DNA from: Egibacteraceae bacterium
Lineage (GTDB): Bacteria > Actinomycetota > Nitriliruptoria > Euzebyales > Egibacteraceae
Assembly: GCA_035540635.1 (NCBI GenBank)
Contig: DATLGH010000107.1
Span: 1 to 54,642 of the forward strand
Direction of reading: 5' to 3'
Length of the DNA: 54,642 nt
Numbering within the stretch: the first letter of the stretch is position 1; each line of letters begins with the position of its first letter. The notes under the pieces were generated by a model, which was not told the DNA's origin, searched no databases, and was given only the letters and a program-made list of their open reading frames with translations. This document shows positions 17,464 to 26,382 of the stretch, in pieces. The translations under genes were made by a program, and so were the position numbers.

Positions 17464-17684
17464 CAGCCACCGATCTGCTCGATGTTGGTCTCGATCCTGC
17501 CCTCGGCGTTGCCCCAGATCCGCTCGAAGGCCAACCACATGAGCAGGCCCAGGCCCGCCATGATGAGCACGGCGATCGCCGTGGAGATGACGCCCTCGCC
17601 CGCCTCGTCGCGCGCGATCCGTTGAGCGAGGGTGGTGGGCAGCAGCTTGACGGTGAGGTAGGCGGACAGCAGCGCGTCGGACAT
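17463..17684 (-). CDS. flp: Flp-type pilin (type IVb pilin-like)
   Basis: 73 residues from ATG at 17684 (GGAGG about 7 bases upstream). RIARDEAGEGVISTAIAVLI is a Flp/TadE-like site with Glu after Gly, followed by a single hydrophobic helix (MAGLGLLMWLAFERIW). The short length and position after tadC match Flp. The 54352-54573 gene in the island has the same length and plan. It is the likely major pilin and would need a prepilin peptidase, which is not in this window. Confidence 0.75.
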   Translation of the reverse strand: MSDALLSAYLTVKLLPTTLAQRIARDEAGEGVISTAIAVLIMAGLGLLMWLAFERIWGNAEGRIETNIEQIGG

Positions 17685-17799
17685 CGGCGTTCCTCCCGTT
17701 GCTGTGAGTCGCCCGCTGGGCAACCGTGGGTTTCCGTGACGATTCATGGACGCAGCGTCACAACGCTAGCGGGTGGGCTTGGGTCAAGCCAGTGTCTCT

Positions 17800-18705
17800 T
17801 TAGCCAGCAAACCGGGACATCGCGACGGCGAACGGCACCGCGAGGAAGATCACCCCGGGGATCAAGGTTGCGATCGTCACCGGCACCCATACCTTCTGCG
17901 CGCGCTGCTCGACCGTCTCGATGAGCTCGCGTTGGACGTCGCGACGGATGGCGCGGGCTTCCTCGGTGATGAGCCGACCCAGGTCGGTGGCCTGGCGGTT
18001 GAGCGCGAGCACCGGCACGAGACGCGTCAGCGCCGGCACGTCGGCCAGCGCCGCCCACTCCTCGAGGGCCTCGACGTCGCTGAGTCCCTGGCGGATCCGC
18101 GTGTTGACCCTGGCGAGGTCGTGCTGGATCGCGCCGTGCCCCCGCCCGGCGATACGCCCCAGCGCTGCGCTGAGGGAGAACCCCGCCGACACCAGCATCG
18201 CGAGCTGCTCGCTGACGACCGGCAGCTCGAGGAAGATGCGCCGCTTCCAGCGCTCGGACGCGGCCACCACGTGCTGCTCGAGGAGGAGGAAGGCCAGGAG
18301 TGGCAAACCGGCGATCATCGCGAGCCCCACGAGCAGCGGAGGGCGCAGCGCGACCGCGCCCGCGGCGGCAACCCCGAAGGCCACCAGCGCCCATGCGGAC
18401 TGACGCACCCGAAAGGCCGTGACGCCCATCGGGGAATGGATGCGCTCGAGGCGCCGCTCGAGGTCCTCGCTCACACCGAAAAGTGCCGATACCCGCCCCC
18501 CGATCGCGCTCGCCAGCGGGCCGACCACCTCGTTGAAGGACTCGACCGAGAGCAGGCCGCTGCGCTCCCGCCTGGCCATCCCGCCGGGGGCGTACAGCGC
18601 CACCCGGTCGGCCAGGGACCGGCGGGAGAACCAGCGAAGCTGTGACAGCAGCAGGGTCACGCCGACCCACAGGAGCAATCCGGACACGACCATCGGCCAG
18701 CTCAT
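17800..18705 (-). CDS. tadC: TadC, inner-membrane platform protein of the Tad pilus
   Basis: 301 residues from ATG at 18705, overlapping the tadB stop by four bases. Type II secretion F-domain protein: two N-terminal helices (SWPMVVSGLLLWVGVTLLLS and a pair near residue 115), a cytoplasmic four-helix F domain (FLELPVVSEQLAMLVSAGFS, ARVNTRIRQGLSDVEALEEW), and C-terminal helices (VTIATLIPGVIFLAVPFAVA). It works with TadB as the membrane base on which CpaF turns. A frame extending back to 19110 is antisense noise. Confidence 0.9.
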   Translation of the reverse strand: MSWPMVVSGLLLWVGVTLLLSQLRWFSRRSLADRVALYAPGGMARRERSGLLSVESFNEVVGPLASAIGGRVSALFGVSEDLERRLERIHSPMGVTAFRVRQSAWALVAFGVAAAGAVALRPPLLVGLAMIAGLPLLAFLLLEQHVVAASERWKRRIFLELPVVSEQLAMLVSAGFSLSAALGRIAGRGHGAIQHDLARVNTRIRQGLSDVEALEEWAALADVPALTRLVPVLALNRQATDLGRLITEEARAIRRDVQRELIETVEQRAQKVWVPVTIATLIPGVIFLAVPFAVAMSRFAG

Positions 18706-19586
18706 GCGGTGAACACCCGCTCCTCGTCGGGCAGGCGCAGCATCCGGCTCGCCCACCCCCAACAGCCGAGCAGGATCAGCAGCCCGACCACGACCGCCAG
18801 CTGCGCCCCGGAGGAGGCGTAGGCGGCGCGCCCCTCGCCGATCGACAACCCCACCCCGGCCATCCCGGCGGGCACGATCAGCACGAACAGGCGGGCGAAG
18901 CGCACGCCCGCCTGTCGAGCCTGTGCGTCCTTGCGGCCCTGAAGGTCGGCGATGCGGTCCTCGATCAGCGCGGCGAGCCGCTTGTCGACGTCGCTGCCGC
19001 CAACCTGGTGGGCGATGAGCAGGGTCTCGCAGACGGAGTCGGCCGTCGGGTCGGCCAGGCGCTGCTTCAGCACCCCCACCGTCCCCTCGAAGTCGGTCGA
19101 GATGAGCCACTCACGGTGCGCCGCCTCGAACGCGGGCCGGATCTCCTCCGGCGCGCGCGTGCCGACCGAGAACAGCGCCTGCGGGATCGACTGGCCCGCC
19201 GAGGTCGCGAGCAGGCGGACCTCCTCGATCATCCGCGGCCAGGCCTCGCGGGCCCGCTCCAGGCGTCCACGGCGGCGGGCGGCCGCCGACGTCAGCGGGA
19301 CGGAGGCGGCGAAGAGGCCGACGAGCAGCGGCGGCAGCACGCCGCCGAAGACGGCGTAGGCCAGGCCGGCGCCGACCAGGGCGAGCACGGCGCAGATCCC
19401 CACCAGCTCGGCCGGTCGGGCCTGATCGAGCCCGGCCTGCACCAGGAAGTCCCCGATCCGGTCCCGGCGCATCCGCGCCCCGAGGGCGGAGGGAGCGAAC
19501 GCGATGCCCTCCCAGCCGAACGCGACGCTCGTGTACACGAGGTAGACGCCGTAGCCAGCGCTGACGGCGAGCAGCAGACCGATCAC
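18702..19586 (-). CDS. tadB: TadB, inner-membrane platform protein of the Tad pilus
   Basis: 294 residues from GTG at 19586, which overlaps the cpaF stop by four bases (GTGA). N-terminal helix (IGLLLAVSAGYGVYLVYTS), a helix pair near residue 70, the cytoplasmic F domain (AWPRMIEEVRLLATSAGQSI, SDVDKRLAALIEDRIADLQ), then two C-terminal helices. F-domain protein paired with TadC. The start choice rests on the overlap and on the loss of membrane character in the longer frame. Confidence 0.9.
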   Translation of the reverse strand: MIGLLLAVSAGYGVYLVYTSVAFGWEGIAFAPSALGARMRRDRIGDFLVQAGLDQARPAELVGICAVLALVGAGLAYAVFGGVLPPLLVGLFAASVPLTSAAARRRGRLERAREAWPRMIEEVRLLATSAGQSIPQALFSVGTRAPEEIRPAFEAAHREWLISTDFEGTVGVLKQRLADPTADSVCETLLIAHQVGGSDVDKRLAALIEDRIADLQGRKDAQARQAGVRFARLFVLIVPAGMAGVGLSIGEGRAAYASSGAQLAVVVGLLILLGCWGWASRMLRLPDEERVFTA

Positions 19587-20926
19587 TTCTGCGACACCCG
19601 TCGCTTGGCCGCGGTCGTCTTGGCTGGGGTGCGGGTCGGCCGGTCGCCGAGCAGGCGGCGCACGTCGACGCCCGCGTCCGCCAGCGCCTCGGCGACCCTG
19701 ACGGGCACGTGGCCGCTCCAGTGCAGCGGCGCGTCCCACCCCTCGCGCGTGAAGACCGACGTGGTCGTGAACTGCGTGCTGTCGGCCCCACCCTGCTGGT
19801 CCTCCACCGCGAGGACCTCGGTCACCTGGACCCTGCCGCGCAGCCGGGCGCAGTGCACGACCACGTCGACGGCCTCGGTCACCAGGCTGTTCAGCGCGGC
19901 GATTGGCAGCTCGCTGCGCGTGTCGGACAGCTGGCAGATGAACCGCAGCCGGGTCAGGGCCTGGCGCGCCGAGCCGGCGTGGATGGTCGTGAAGCCCTTG
20001 ACCCCGCTCGACAGGGTGAGCAGCAGCGGCAGCGCCTCGCGGTCACGGACCTCACCGACGATCGCGATGTCGGGAGCCATGCGCAGGAAGCCGGCGACAA
20101 GCCGGCGCAGGTCGATCTCGGCCCGGTCGGGGCGGGCTGCACGCGTCTGCATGGACGCCACGTTCGGCAGCGGAACGTCGGCCTCGAACACCTCCTCTGC
20201 GACCACCACCCGCAGGCTGGGGTCGAGCTCGGCGGCACAGCACGACATCATGGTCGTCTTTCCTGAGCCGGGCGGGCCGGCGAAGACGATCGACTGCCGG
20301 GCCTGCACGCAGGCGCGCAGGAAATCGGCGACCTCGCGTTCGAGCATCCCCCGGTCCACCAGCTCGTCGAGGGAGCGGAACGCGACCCCGGTGAACTTGC
20401 GGATGTTCACCAGCGTGTGCCCGTCCTGGCCGATGTCGCCGTGGACGATGTGCAGCCGCGCCCCGGTCTCCAGCTGCGCGTCCTGCAACCCTTCTGCGGG
20501 GTCGAGCTTGCGGTGCGAGGCAGCGGCGTCGTCGAGGATCCGGGTCAGCGTGCGCAGCACGTGCTCGTCGTCGTGGAACACCTCGTCGTGGTAGCCGCTC
20601 GGCCCCTGGTGGCGCTTGACGAAGATCGCGTCGGGGGCGTTGATCATGATCTCCCACACGTCGTCGTCGCGCAGCAGCGGCTCCAACGGCCCGTACCCAG
20701 CGAGGTTGCGGTACGCGCGGTCGGCGACCCCTCGCGGGTCGGCGAGGTCGAACGGCCGGGCGCCGCGCTTGTGCTCGACGCTCCAGCGCGCGATCTCCTC
20801 GGTGATGAGCGCGCGCAGCTTCGCGTCGCCCTCGGCGCCTTCGAAGACCTGGCCCTTGCCGCGCGCCTGCACCGCGTGCTCGATCTCGAGCAGCGGCGAC
20901 ACCGGCACCTCCAGGGGCGCGCTCAT
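19583..20926 (-). CDS. cpaF: CpaF/TadA secretion ATPase of the Tad pilus
   Basis: 447 residues from ATG at 20926, overlapping the cpaE stop (ATGA). A VirB11/GspE-type hexameric ATPase. N-terminal domain with YGPLEPLLRDDDVWEIMINA, then the catalytic core: Walker A FAGPPGSGKTTMMSC (about residue 222), Asp box with VAEEVFEADVP, Walker B-type APDIAIVGEVRDREALPLLL and the His-box region GFTTIHAGSARQAL. The final 30 residues are basic (TTAAKRRVSQK). It powers pilus extension from the cytoplasm. Confidence 0.95.
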   Translation of the reverse strand: MSAPLEVPVSPLLEIEHAVQARGKGQVFEGAEGDAKLRALITEEIARWSVEHKRGARPFDLADPRGVADRAYRNLAGYGPLEPLLRDDDVWEIMINAPDAIFVKRHQGPSGYHDEVFHDDEHVLRTLTRILDDAAASHRKLDPAEGLQDAQLETGARLHIVHGDIGQDGHTLVNIRKFTGVAFRSLDELVDRGMLEREVADFLRACVQARQSIVFAGPPGSGKTTMMSCCAAELDPSLRVVVAEEVFEADVPLPNVASMQTRAARPDRAEIDLRRLVAGFLRMAPDIAIVGEVRDREALPLLLTLSSGVKGFTTIHAGSARQALTRLRFICQLSDTRSELPIAALNSLVTEAVDVVVHCARLRGRVQVTEVLAVEDQQGGADSTQFTTTSVFTREGWDAPLHWSGHVPVRVAEALADAGVDVRRLLGDRPTRTPAKTTAAKRRVSQK

Positions 20927-22215
20927 CCTTCCGCCTTCCCGACGACCCCGAGCGAGCCGGGACGCACCCGTATCGGCTGGGTCGACGGCGTGCTCAGCCG
21001 CCCGGGTTCGGCCAGGCGGCGGAGCGCCGCCTCGCACGCCCCGGCGAGCAGGGCCGGCAGGGGAGCGGGCAGGGCCACCCCGTCGCGCAGCGCCTGCTCG
21101 ACCCTGGCTTCGGGCAGGAACAGTGGCCCGGGGGGCTCGGGGACACCGGCTCGCGGCAGCAGCCGGGCGAGCGAGCGGGCGAGCTCGGCGCGTTGCTTGA
21201 CCTTGCGCGGCGCCTGGTTGACCACCAGCCCGATGCGGTTCGGCTGCACGCCAGCCGCGACCAGGTCGGCGACCACGTGGACCAGTGAGTGCAGGCCCTT
21301 CATGGACGCTGATCCCACGACGAGCACGAGCTCGGCCCGCTGCGCGGGCCGGCGGCTGAGCAGGTTGCGCTCCTCGACGTCGGACGAGCCGGCCTGGTCC
21401 TCGCCCTCGAGGTCGCTGTCGATGTCGCACACCACGGCGTTGAAGCCTCGCACCAGGGAGTCGAGCGCGGCATCCAGCGCCCGCGGCCGCAGGGTCGCCC
21501 AGTAGCGGGACTGGCGCAGCCCGAGCAGCAGGTGGTAGCCGCGTTCGGCGACGTGGAAGGTCGACGCCCGCACGTCGGCCAGACCCGGCACGCCGTTGCG
21601 GTGGGCGTCGACGAGCTCTTGGATGCCGGGGAAGACGTCACGCGCGTCGTGCAGCATCACCTGTTCGGCACGCCGGCAGCAGTCGGCGAGCACGACGCTG
21701 GTGTCGGCTTGGGCCGCGATGCCCTGGGCCAGCGCGATCGCCACCGTGGACGCCCCGGTGCCGCCCGGACCGCACACGGCGAGGATCCGACCCGGCATCG
21801 CCGCGGGCACCTCCATGGACCCGTCGAGCCCGGTGCCTTCCACCTCGCCGAAGGCGACGAGCTCGGCGTGGCTTGCGAGCACGTCGAGCAGCTCGGCACG
21901 CCCGAATCCTGGTGGCAGCACCGCGAGCGCGCCCAGGGCCGCCCAGTCCCGAGTCCCCGCGTCGACGACGATCGGCGCCGCTCCCGCGTCGCGGACGTCG
22001 GCGATCAGGTCCCGCTCGACCGCGGCGAGGCTCCCGTCGAGGAGCACCGCCGAGCATGCCTGACCGGTGCGGAGGCGTGTGCGCAGCTCCTCGGCGGACA
22101 CGCACTTGCCGAACTCGGCGGGGACGGCGGCGGTCGTCGCCCACTGGCCCACCGCGCGGAACCAGTCGGCACGGGGCCGCCCGAGTCCCAGCAGGACGTA
22201 GCGTTCGCTCGGCAC
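20923..22215 (-). CDS. cpaE: CpaE/TadZ, ParA-like localisation ATPase of the Tad pilus
   Basis: 430 residues. An atypical receiver-like N-terminal domain (residues 1-130) is followed by a MinD/ParA-type domain with a deviant Walker A (AVCGPGGTGASTVAIALAQG, Ala where the signature lysine is expected), and VVCDIDSDLEGED as a Walker B equivalent. The final part is an Arg/Leu-rich helical region (RKVKQRAELARSLARLLPRA). TadZ/CpaE proteins place the pilus at a defined site, often a cell pole. The start lies 8 bp after the cpaB stop. Confidence 0.85.
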   Translation of the reverse strand: MPSERYVLLGLGRPRADWFRAVGQWATTAAVPAEFGKCVSAEELRTRLRTGQACSAVLLDGSLAAVERDLIADVRDAGAAPIVVDAGTRDWAALGALAVLPPGFGRAELLDVLASHAELVAFGEVEGTGLDGSMEVPAAMPGRILAVCGPGGTGASTVAIALAQGIAAQADTSVVLADCCRRAEQVMLHDARDVFPGIQELVDAHRNGVPGLADVRASTFHVAERGYHLLLGLRQSRYWATLRPRALDAALDSLVRGFNAVVCDIDSDLEGEDQAGSSDVEERNLLSRRPAQRAELVLVVGSASMKGLHSLVHVVADLVAAGVQPNRIGLVVNQAPRKVKQRAELARSLARLLPRAGVPEPPGPLFLPEARVEQALRDGVALPAPLPALLAGACEAALRRLAEPGRLSTPSTQPIRVRPGSLGVVGKAEG

Positions 22216-22223
22216 GATCTTCT

Positions 22224-22973
22224 CTAGGGCCGATCCGGCGTCAGCGGGCGGAAGGTCCGAGGGGGATCGGCGTCGGAGGCCTGACCGGTGACGCGCGCGA
22301 CCGCGACCTCGGCGACCGCGAGCGCGTGCGTCAACGCCATCACCTGCGTCTCGTCGGCCAGCCCGACGGTGATGGATCGGCGCCCCCGCTCGGCCAGCCC
22401 GTCGCCGCCAGAGCCGCCGACGGTCAGCACCAGCGCCCCGCGGACGATCTCGGTGGTGAACGCCTCGGGCCCGTCGGTGTAGGTGGCGAGCAGGTCGATG
22501 CGCTCACCGACCCGCAGCGGGTTGCCGTCGGCGAAGACCCGGTCGGCGGGCAGGGACAGGGAGACCTCCTGGAGGCCGTCGGTCACCCGTTCGGCGAGCA
22601 TCCCCTGCTGGATGAGCTGGCCCGCGCGGATCGGGGCGAGTGCCACGGTGCCGACCACGTCGTCGGGCCGGCGGTAGGTGGTGGACGCGAGCGGCTCAGG
22701 CAGATGCACCGCGATACGCCCGAGGTGGCGCTCCTGGACGGTCGAGCCCTGCTGCACGTCGGCGGTGGCGACCAGGTAGGCGGTCCGCGGCGGCGCGGTC
22801 GCCTGCGTGTACGCACCGAAGGTCCCGACGGCGGCGACGGCGATCAGGAACCCGCCGACGACCGCTCGCCCGCTCGGCAGACCCCCCCGGCGGCGCAGGC
22901 TGCGCGCGCTGGTGGGCGCCTTCGAGGTCCCGGCGGCGGACTCCCGGCGTGGCGCTGTGTCGAGTTCGGTCAT
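22224..22973 (-). CDS. cpaB: CpaB/RcpC-like protein with SAF domain
   Basis: 249 residues. A basic cytoplasmic start with RSLRRRGGLPSG, one transmembrane helix (VVGGFLIAVAAVGTFGAYTQ), then a SAF domain (TAYLVATADVQQGSTVQ, VGTVALAPIRAGQLIQ) and a C-terminal domain with VGERIDLLATYTDGPEAF and an Ala-rich end. Periplasmic/wall-side Tad component, thought to guide the pilus through the envelope. The order cpaB-cpaE-cpaF-tadB-tadC-flp is identical to the second copy at 49103-54573. Confidence 0.88.
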   Translation of the reverse strand: MTELDTAPRRESAAGTSKAPTSARSLRRRGGLPSGRAVVGGFLIAVAAVGTFGAYTQATAPPRTAYLVATADVQQGSTVQERHLGRIAVHLPEPLASTTYRRPDDVVGTVALAPIRAGQLIQQGMLAERVTDGLQEVSLSLPADRVFADGNPLRVGERIDLLATYTDGPEAFTTEIVRGALVLTVGGSGGDGLAERGRRSITVGLADETQVMALTHALAVAEVAVARVTGQASDADPPRTFRPLTPDRP

Positions 22974-23077
22974 CGCCCCACCTCACTTCCGCTGCATCCG
23001 TGCACGGTCGAGGCCCTGGAGCGGGAGCCTAGCCCAGGGGATCGGGGGGTGTCGCCCGCGGATGCCGGACGAGGCGG

Positions 23078-23677
23078 TCACGATCCCCAACCCGACACGT
23101 CGGCCACGGCCAGCTCCGTCACGGCCCGCACCGGCACGTAGACGACCGCGCGCGTGGCTGCTTCCACACGAAGGGTCAGGACGTCGGTGCCCACGGCGCG
23201 CAGCTCGCCCAGCAGCGGCTGACCGTGGCCGGCGGGCACGACGACGACCTGTGGGCGGTGTTCGGCCAGCAGGGCCAGGAGCTCGGCGAAGCGCAGGTCG
23301 CCGGGCGCGCGGCGGTCGCCGGCGGCGTCGGAATGGGCGACGCCGGGGTGGGGTCGCACGGCCGTGACGGCGTGGAGGGGAAGGTAGATGTCGGTGCGCG
23401 CGGCGGTGCGCAGCACACAGCAGTCGCTGCTCAAGCCGTGGAGGCTTCCCTGGTGGGAGCGGCCCGCGGTGGTGTGCAGGGTCAGGCCCGTCCCGGTCTC
23501 GAGGAGGTCGCGCAGCAGGCCGGCCACGGTGGCCGACTCGGTGTCGATGTGGCGCAGGTGTCGCTGGCGGATGCGCGTCTCGGCGTCGGCGTCACCACGC
23601 GCACGGTCGACCAGGTCGGTGACCGGATCGGGTGTGCGCCCGGGAGGTTCGCGGTGCGGTGGACCGGGTCCGCTCAC
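23078..23677 (-). CDS. Tad-associated protein with two LSm/SH3-like barrels (unknown function)
   Basis: 199 residues. An Arg/Glu-rich N-terminus, then ESATVAGLLRDLLETGTGLT and two small beta repeats: TTAGRSHQGSLHGLSSDCCV with LRTAARTDIYLPL, and LLGELRAVGTDVLTLRV with ATRAVVYVPVRAVTELAV. Each reads like a five-strand barrel with a Gly before strand 2 and an Asp before strand 3, as in LSm folds. ATG at 23677 overlaps the LysM gene stop (ATGA). A similarly built protein lies at 47755-48378 near the second Tad set. Nucleic acid or ligand binding is possible but unproven. Confidence 0.6.
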   Translation of the reverse strand: MSGPGPPHREPPGRTPDPVTDLVDRARGDADAETRIRQRHLRHIDTESATVAGLLRDLLETGTGLTLHTTAGRSHQGSLHGLSSDCCVLRTAARTDIYLPLHAVTAVRPHPGVAHSDAAGDRRAPGDLRFAELLALLAEHRPQVVVVPAGHGQPLLGELRAVGTDVLTLRVEAATRAVVYVPVRAVTELAVADVSGWGS

Positions 23678-24477
23678 GCGCTTGCGCCGGCGGGGTCGGG
23701 TGGCGGGTCGTGCAGCTGGAAGACCTGCCCCGGGTAGACCAGGTCGGGGTTGGCCGGGTCCGCCAGCGCGGGGCGGTTGCGTTCGATGAGCGCCTGCCAG
23801 TAGGGCACGAGCTCGGCGTCGGTCGGGGGCCGGCCCCAGGCGCGGGCCAGGACCGCCTCGGCGATGGCCCAGAGGTGGTCCCCCGGAGCGGTGGTCCAGG
23901 TCGGCACGGCGGCCTCCACCCCGGCGGTGATGCGCATCTCGACGCGCTCGTCGCCGGTGCCGCCGACGAAGCGCATCGCGGCGTGCTCGCCGTCACCGTG
24001 CGCGGGCCCCTGCAGGGAGGCGACGTCGGCCACGGCCACGCTGGCCACGGCATGCGGGACGCCGGGCCCCTGGGGGGTGTGGACGGAGGTCAGCGCGGCC
24101 GTCGCGAGCCCGACGCCGAGCGCTGTCTGCAGCAGCCGGCGGGCCCAGGGCAGGGTCAGCACATCGGCTACCGTGCCCAGGCGCCCCCAGCGCATGAGCT
24201 GGGCGATCGTGGCGATGACGGTGACGCCGAGGAGGTACCAGGCGACCGCGATCACAACGAGCCGCCCGGCGGCGAAAGCGACCTCGACGGGCCCGGCGAC
24301 CTCGAGCCACCCACCCCAACCCGACAAGTCCGTCAGAGCGGGGGTTGCCAGCGGCCCGCCGCCGAGGGCGCTGAACACCACGATGACGGTGGCGAGCGTC
24401 GCGATCCATCCCGCCAGCAGCAGAGGGCGGGCGATGCGCCTGCCACGGCGCGCCGGTTGCGCGATCGTCGCCTCCAC
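23674..24477 (-). CDS. Membrane protein with C-terminal LysM-like domain
   Basis: 267 residues from GTG at 24477 (AAGGGGG upstream). Three hydrophobic helices (RPLLLAGWIATLATVIVVFS, about 65-90 and 110-130) are followed by an extracytoplasmic region. The end (TAPGDHLWAIAEAVLARAWG ... DLVYPGQVFQLHDPP) matches a LysM peptidoglycan-binding domain, spaced like BON/LysM proteins near actinobacterial Tad loci. First gene of the Tad operon on the minus strand. It probably anchors or gates the pilus at the cell wall. The 72-bp gap to the divergent HTH gene should hold promoters for both. Confidence 0.75.
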   Translation of the reverse strand: MEATIAQPARRGRRIARPLLLAGWIATLATVIVVFSALGGGPLATPALTDLSGWGGWLEVAGPVEVAFAAGRLVVIAVAWYLLGVTVIATIAQLMRWGRLGTVADVLTLPWARRLLQTALGVGLATAALTSVHTPQGPGVPHAVASVAVADVASLQGPAHGDGEHAAMRFVGGTGDERVEMRITAGVEAAVPTWTTAPGDHLWAIAEAVLARAWGRPPTDAELVPYWQALIERNRPALADPANPDLVYPGQVFQLHDPPPDPAGASA

Positions 24478-24549
24478 AGGTGTCCCCCTTGATGGGTGGG
24501 TCGCTGCACTCTAGCGTTGCACCAACGACTATGAAAGGGATGGGGATAC

Positions 24550-24795
24550 ATGACGGCAGAGACGTCAGATGCGAGCGGGTGGATCAGCACCGCCGAGGCG
24601 TCTCGGCGGCTCGGCGTCGGACTGCGCACCCTGTACCGCATGATCGACGGCGGCGAGCTGCCCGCCTACAAGCTCGGGCGCGTGATCCGCATCCGTGAGC
24701 AGGACCTGGAGGCTTTCGTCGAGGGCTGCCGCATCGAGCCGGGGGCGCTGAGCCACCTCTACCCGCCTTCGGCCGGGCACGACGAGGGGAGCTGA
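24550..24795 (+). CDS. Small HTH (excisionase-type, MerR-like) DNA-binding protein
   Basis: 81 residues. ISTAEASRRLGVGLRTLYRM followed by IDGGELPAYKLGRVIRIREQ is the helix-turn-helix plus wing of the AlpA/excisionase-like family (often annotated DNA-binding protein excisionase family), which in actinobacteria are usually regulators rather than true excisionases. It is divergent from the Tad operon across a 72-bp gap and upstream of a Ser/Thr kinase, so it probably regulates the pilus genes or the kinase. Confidence 0.8.
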   Translation: MTAETSDASGWISTAEASRRLGVGLRTLYRMIDGGELPAYKLGRVIRIREQDLEAFVEGCRIEPGALSHLYPPSAGHDEGS

Positions 24796-24799
24796 TCCG

Positions 24800-26314
24800 C
24801 TGGCCGGCGACCTTCCTGGGTACGAGCTCGTCGAGCGCATCGGCGCGGGGGCGATGGGCACGGTTTGGCGGGCACACCAGTTGAGCTCCGCGGGGCGGGT
24901 CGTCGCGGTGAAGCGGGTCCACCCCGGCGATCCGGGGTTGGTGCAGCGCATTCGCCGCGAGGCCGAAGCCCTGCTGGGCCTCGACCATCCGCACGTGGTC
25001 AGCGTCCACGAGCTGGTGCCGGATGGCGAGGGTGTCGCCATCGTCATGGCGTACGCGCCGGGGGGGTCCCTGGCTGACCTGCTCGGCGACCTGGGCCGCC
25101 TGGAGCCGCAACGCGCGTTGCGGATCGCGTTGCCCCTGGCTGAGGCGCTCGCCTCGGTGCACCGCTGCGGGGTTCTGCACCGCGACGTCACGCCCGGCAA
25201 CGTCCTGTTCACCTCCGACGGGCAGCCGCTCCTCGGCGACTTCGGTCTGGCCTTCGTGCCGGGTGGGCGGCGTCTCAGCGGCGGTGGCATCGCCGGCACG
25301 GCCGAGTACCTCGACCCGGACGTGGCCGGAGGCGCCGAGCCCGACCCGAGCAGCGATGTCTACGGCCTGGCCGTGCTGACCTACGAGATGCTGGCGGGGG
25401 GACCGCCCTTCACCGGCCCGACGCCCCTTGCCGTGCTGCGCGCCGCGGACCTCGCGGTGTACACGCCGTTGGTCGAAGCGGTGCCCGGCGTACCACGCGC
25501 CCTGGCGGGGGCCGTGGAGCGCGGGTTCGCGCGCGACCGCGCCCAGCGGTTCGCCTCCGCCGAGGAGTTCGCCGCGGCGCTGCGGGGGGCTGCCGGTCAG
25601 ACCGGGCCCGAGCCCCGGCCGGCGCCGCCCGTCACCGCGGACGCCTCGAAGCCAGCCACGGTGGGGGCGCCCCGGCAGACGCGGACGTTCGGGCCCAAGC
25701 CCGTCGTCCGCGAGCAGCCGCCCGCGCGTGAGCGCACCGCCTGGCGCAAGCCGGTCGTGGTCGTGACGGCGCTGTTCCTGCTCGCGAGCCCGGTCGCGCT
25801 GATGGTCCTGCTGACGTCCGGTGACGGCAACGCCGACACCGTGCAGCTCGCCCCGGTCGCGCCGACCGCGCCGCTGCCGCTCGGAGCGCAGCCCCGGACA
25901 CCGGCGGTCGACTGCCGCCCGCCTGCCGCCGTGGACGGCGACGCCGTCGACCAGCACGCGGTCGGCCTCGTGGAGCTCGGCGGCTGCCCGGTGACGATCA
26001 CCACGCGGCGCAACACGGTGACGGTGCACTTCGAACCGGACGAACCGCCGGTCGAGCTGGTCGTGGGCGACGACGGCGACCGGGCCGTGGTCGGGGACTG
26101 GAACTGCGACGGCACCTACACGCCAGGGGTGTACCGGCCCGACACCGGCCAGGTGTTCCTGTTCGCCGGCTGGGCGACGGTCGACAGTCCCCGGGTCTAC
26201 AGCGCGCCGGCCTTCGACTCCGACCGGCGGGGCGGCGAGCCGCGGGTGCGTGACACGTCCGGGGACGGCTGCGACGACGTCGACGTCGCGGGGGCCGCGC
26301 CGGGTGACGCCTGA
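24800..26314 (+). CDS. PknB-type Ser/Thr protein kinase with extracellular FG-GAP-like domain
   Basis: The glycine loop G-A-G-A-M-G-T-V starts upstream of the first ATG (24854), so the true start is probably CTG at 24800, 8 bases after GAGGGGAG, giving 504 residues. Motifs: VVAVKRVH (Lys38), HRDVTPGNV (Asp129, with Thr in place of the catalytic-loop Lys), DFG at 147-149 and a GTAEYLDPD activation end. A linker leads to a transmembrane helix (about 317-337, VVVVTALFLLASPVALMVLL). The external part contains VVGDWNCDGTYTPGVYRPDT, like FG-GAP/VCBS repeats. A membrane sensor kinase, perhaps controlling the divergent Tad operon. The start is 4 bp after the HTH gene stop, so they are co-transcribed. 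Confidence 0.85.
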   Translation: MAGDLPGYELVERIGAGAMGTVWRAHQLSSAGRVVAVKRVHPGDPGLVQRIRREAEALLGLDHPHVVSVHELVPDGEGVAIVMAYAPGGSLADLLGDLGRLEPQRALRIALPLAEALASVHRCGVLHRDVTPGNVLFTSDGQPLLGDFGLAFVPGGRRLSGGGIAGTAEYLDPDVAGGAEPDPSSDVYGLAVLTYEMLAGGPPFTGPTPLAVLRAADLAVYTPLVEAVPGVPRALAGAVERGFARDRAQRFASAEEFAAALRGAAGQTGPEPRPAPPVTADASKPATVGAPRQTRTFGPKPVVREQPPARERTAWRKPVVVVTALFLLASPVALMVLLTSGDGNADTVQLAPVAPTAPLPLGAQPRTPAVDCRPPAAVDGDAVDQHAVGLVELGGCPVTITTRRNTVTVHFEPDEPPVELVVGDDGDRAVVGDWNCDGTYTPGVYRPDTGQVFLFAGWATVDSPRVYSAPAFDSDRRGGEPRVRDTSGDGCDDVDVAGAAPGDA

Positions 26315-26320
26315 GGGACC

Positions 26321-26382
26321 TGGCGGGTCGAGCCCCGTCACCGCGCCCGGTCCGCGAGGGCGGACGGCAGCTCGACCCGCCA
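26321..26382. terminator. 12-bp inverted repeat between convergent genes
   Basis: tggcgggtcgag at 26321-26332 is perfectly complementary to 26371-26382, with 38 bases between. It spans the junction between the kinase stop and the 3' end of the convergent DUF192 gene. It may act as a bidirectional terminator, though it has no T-run and the loop is long. Confidence 0.35.
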
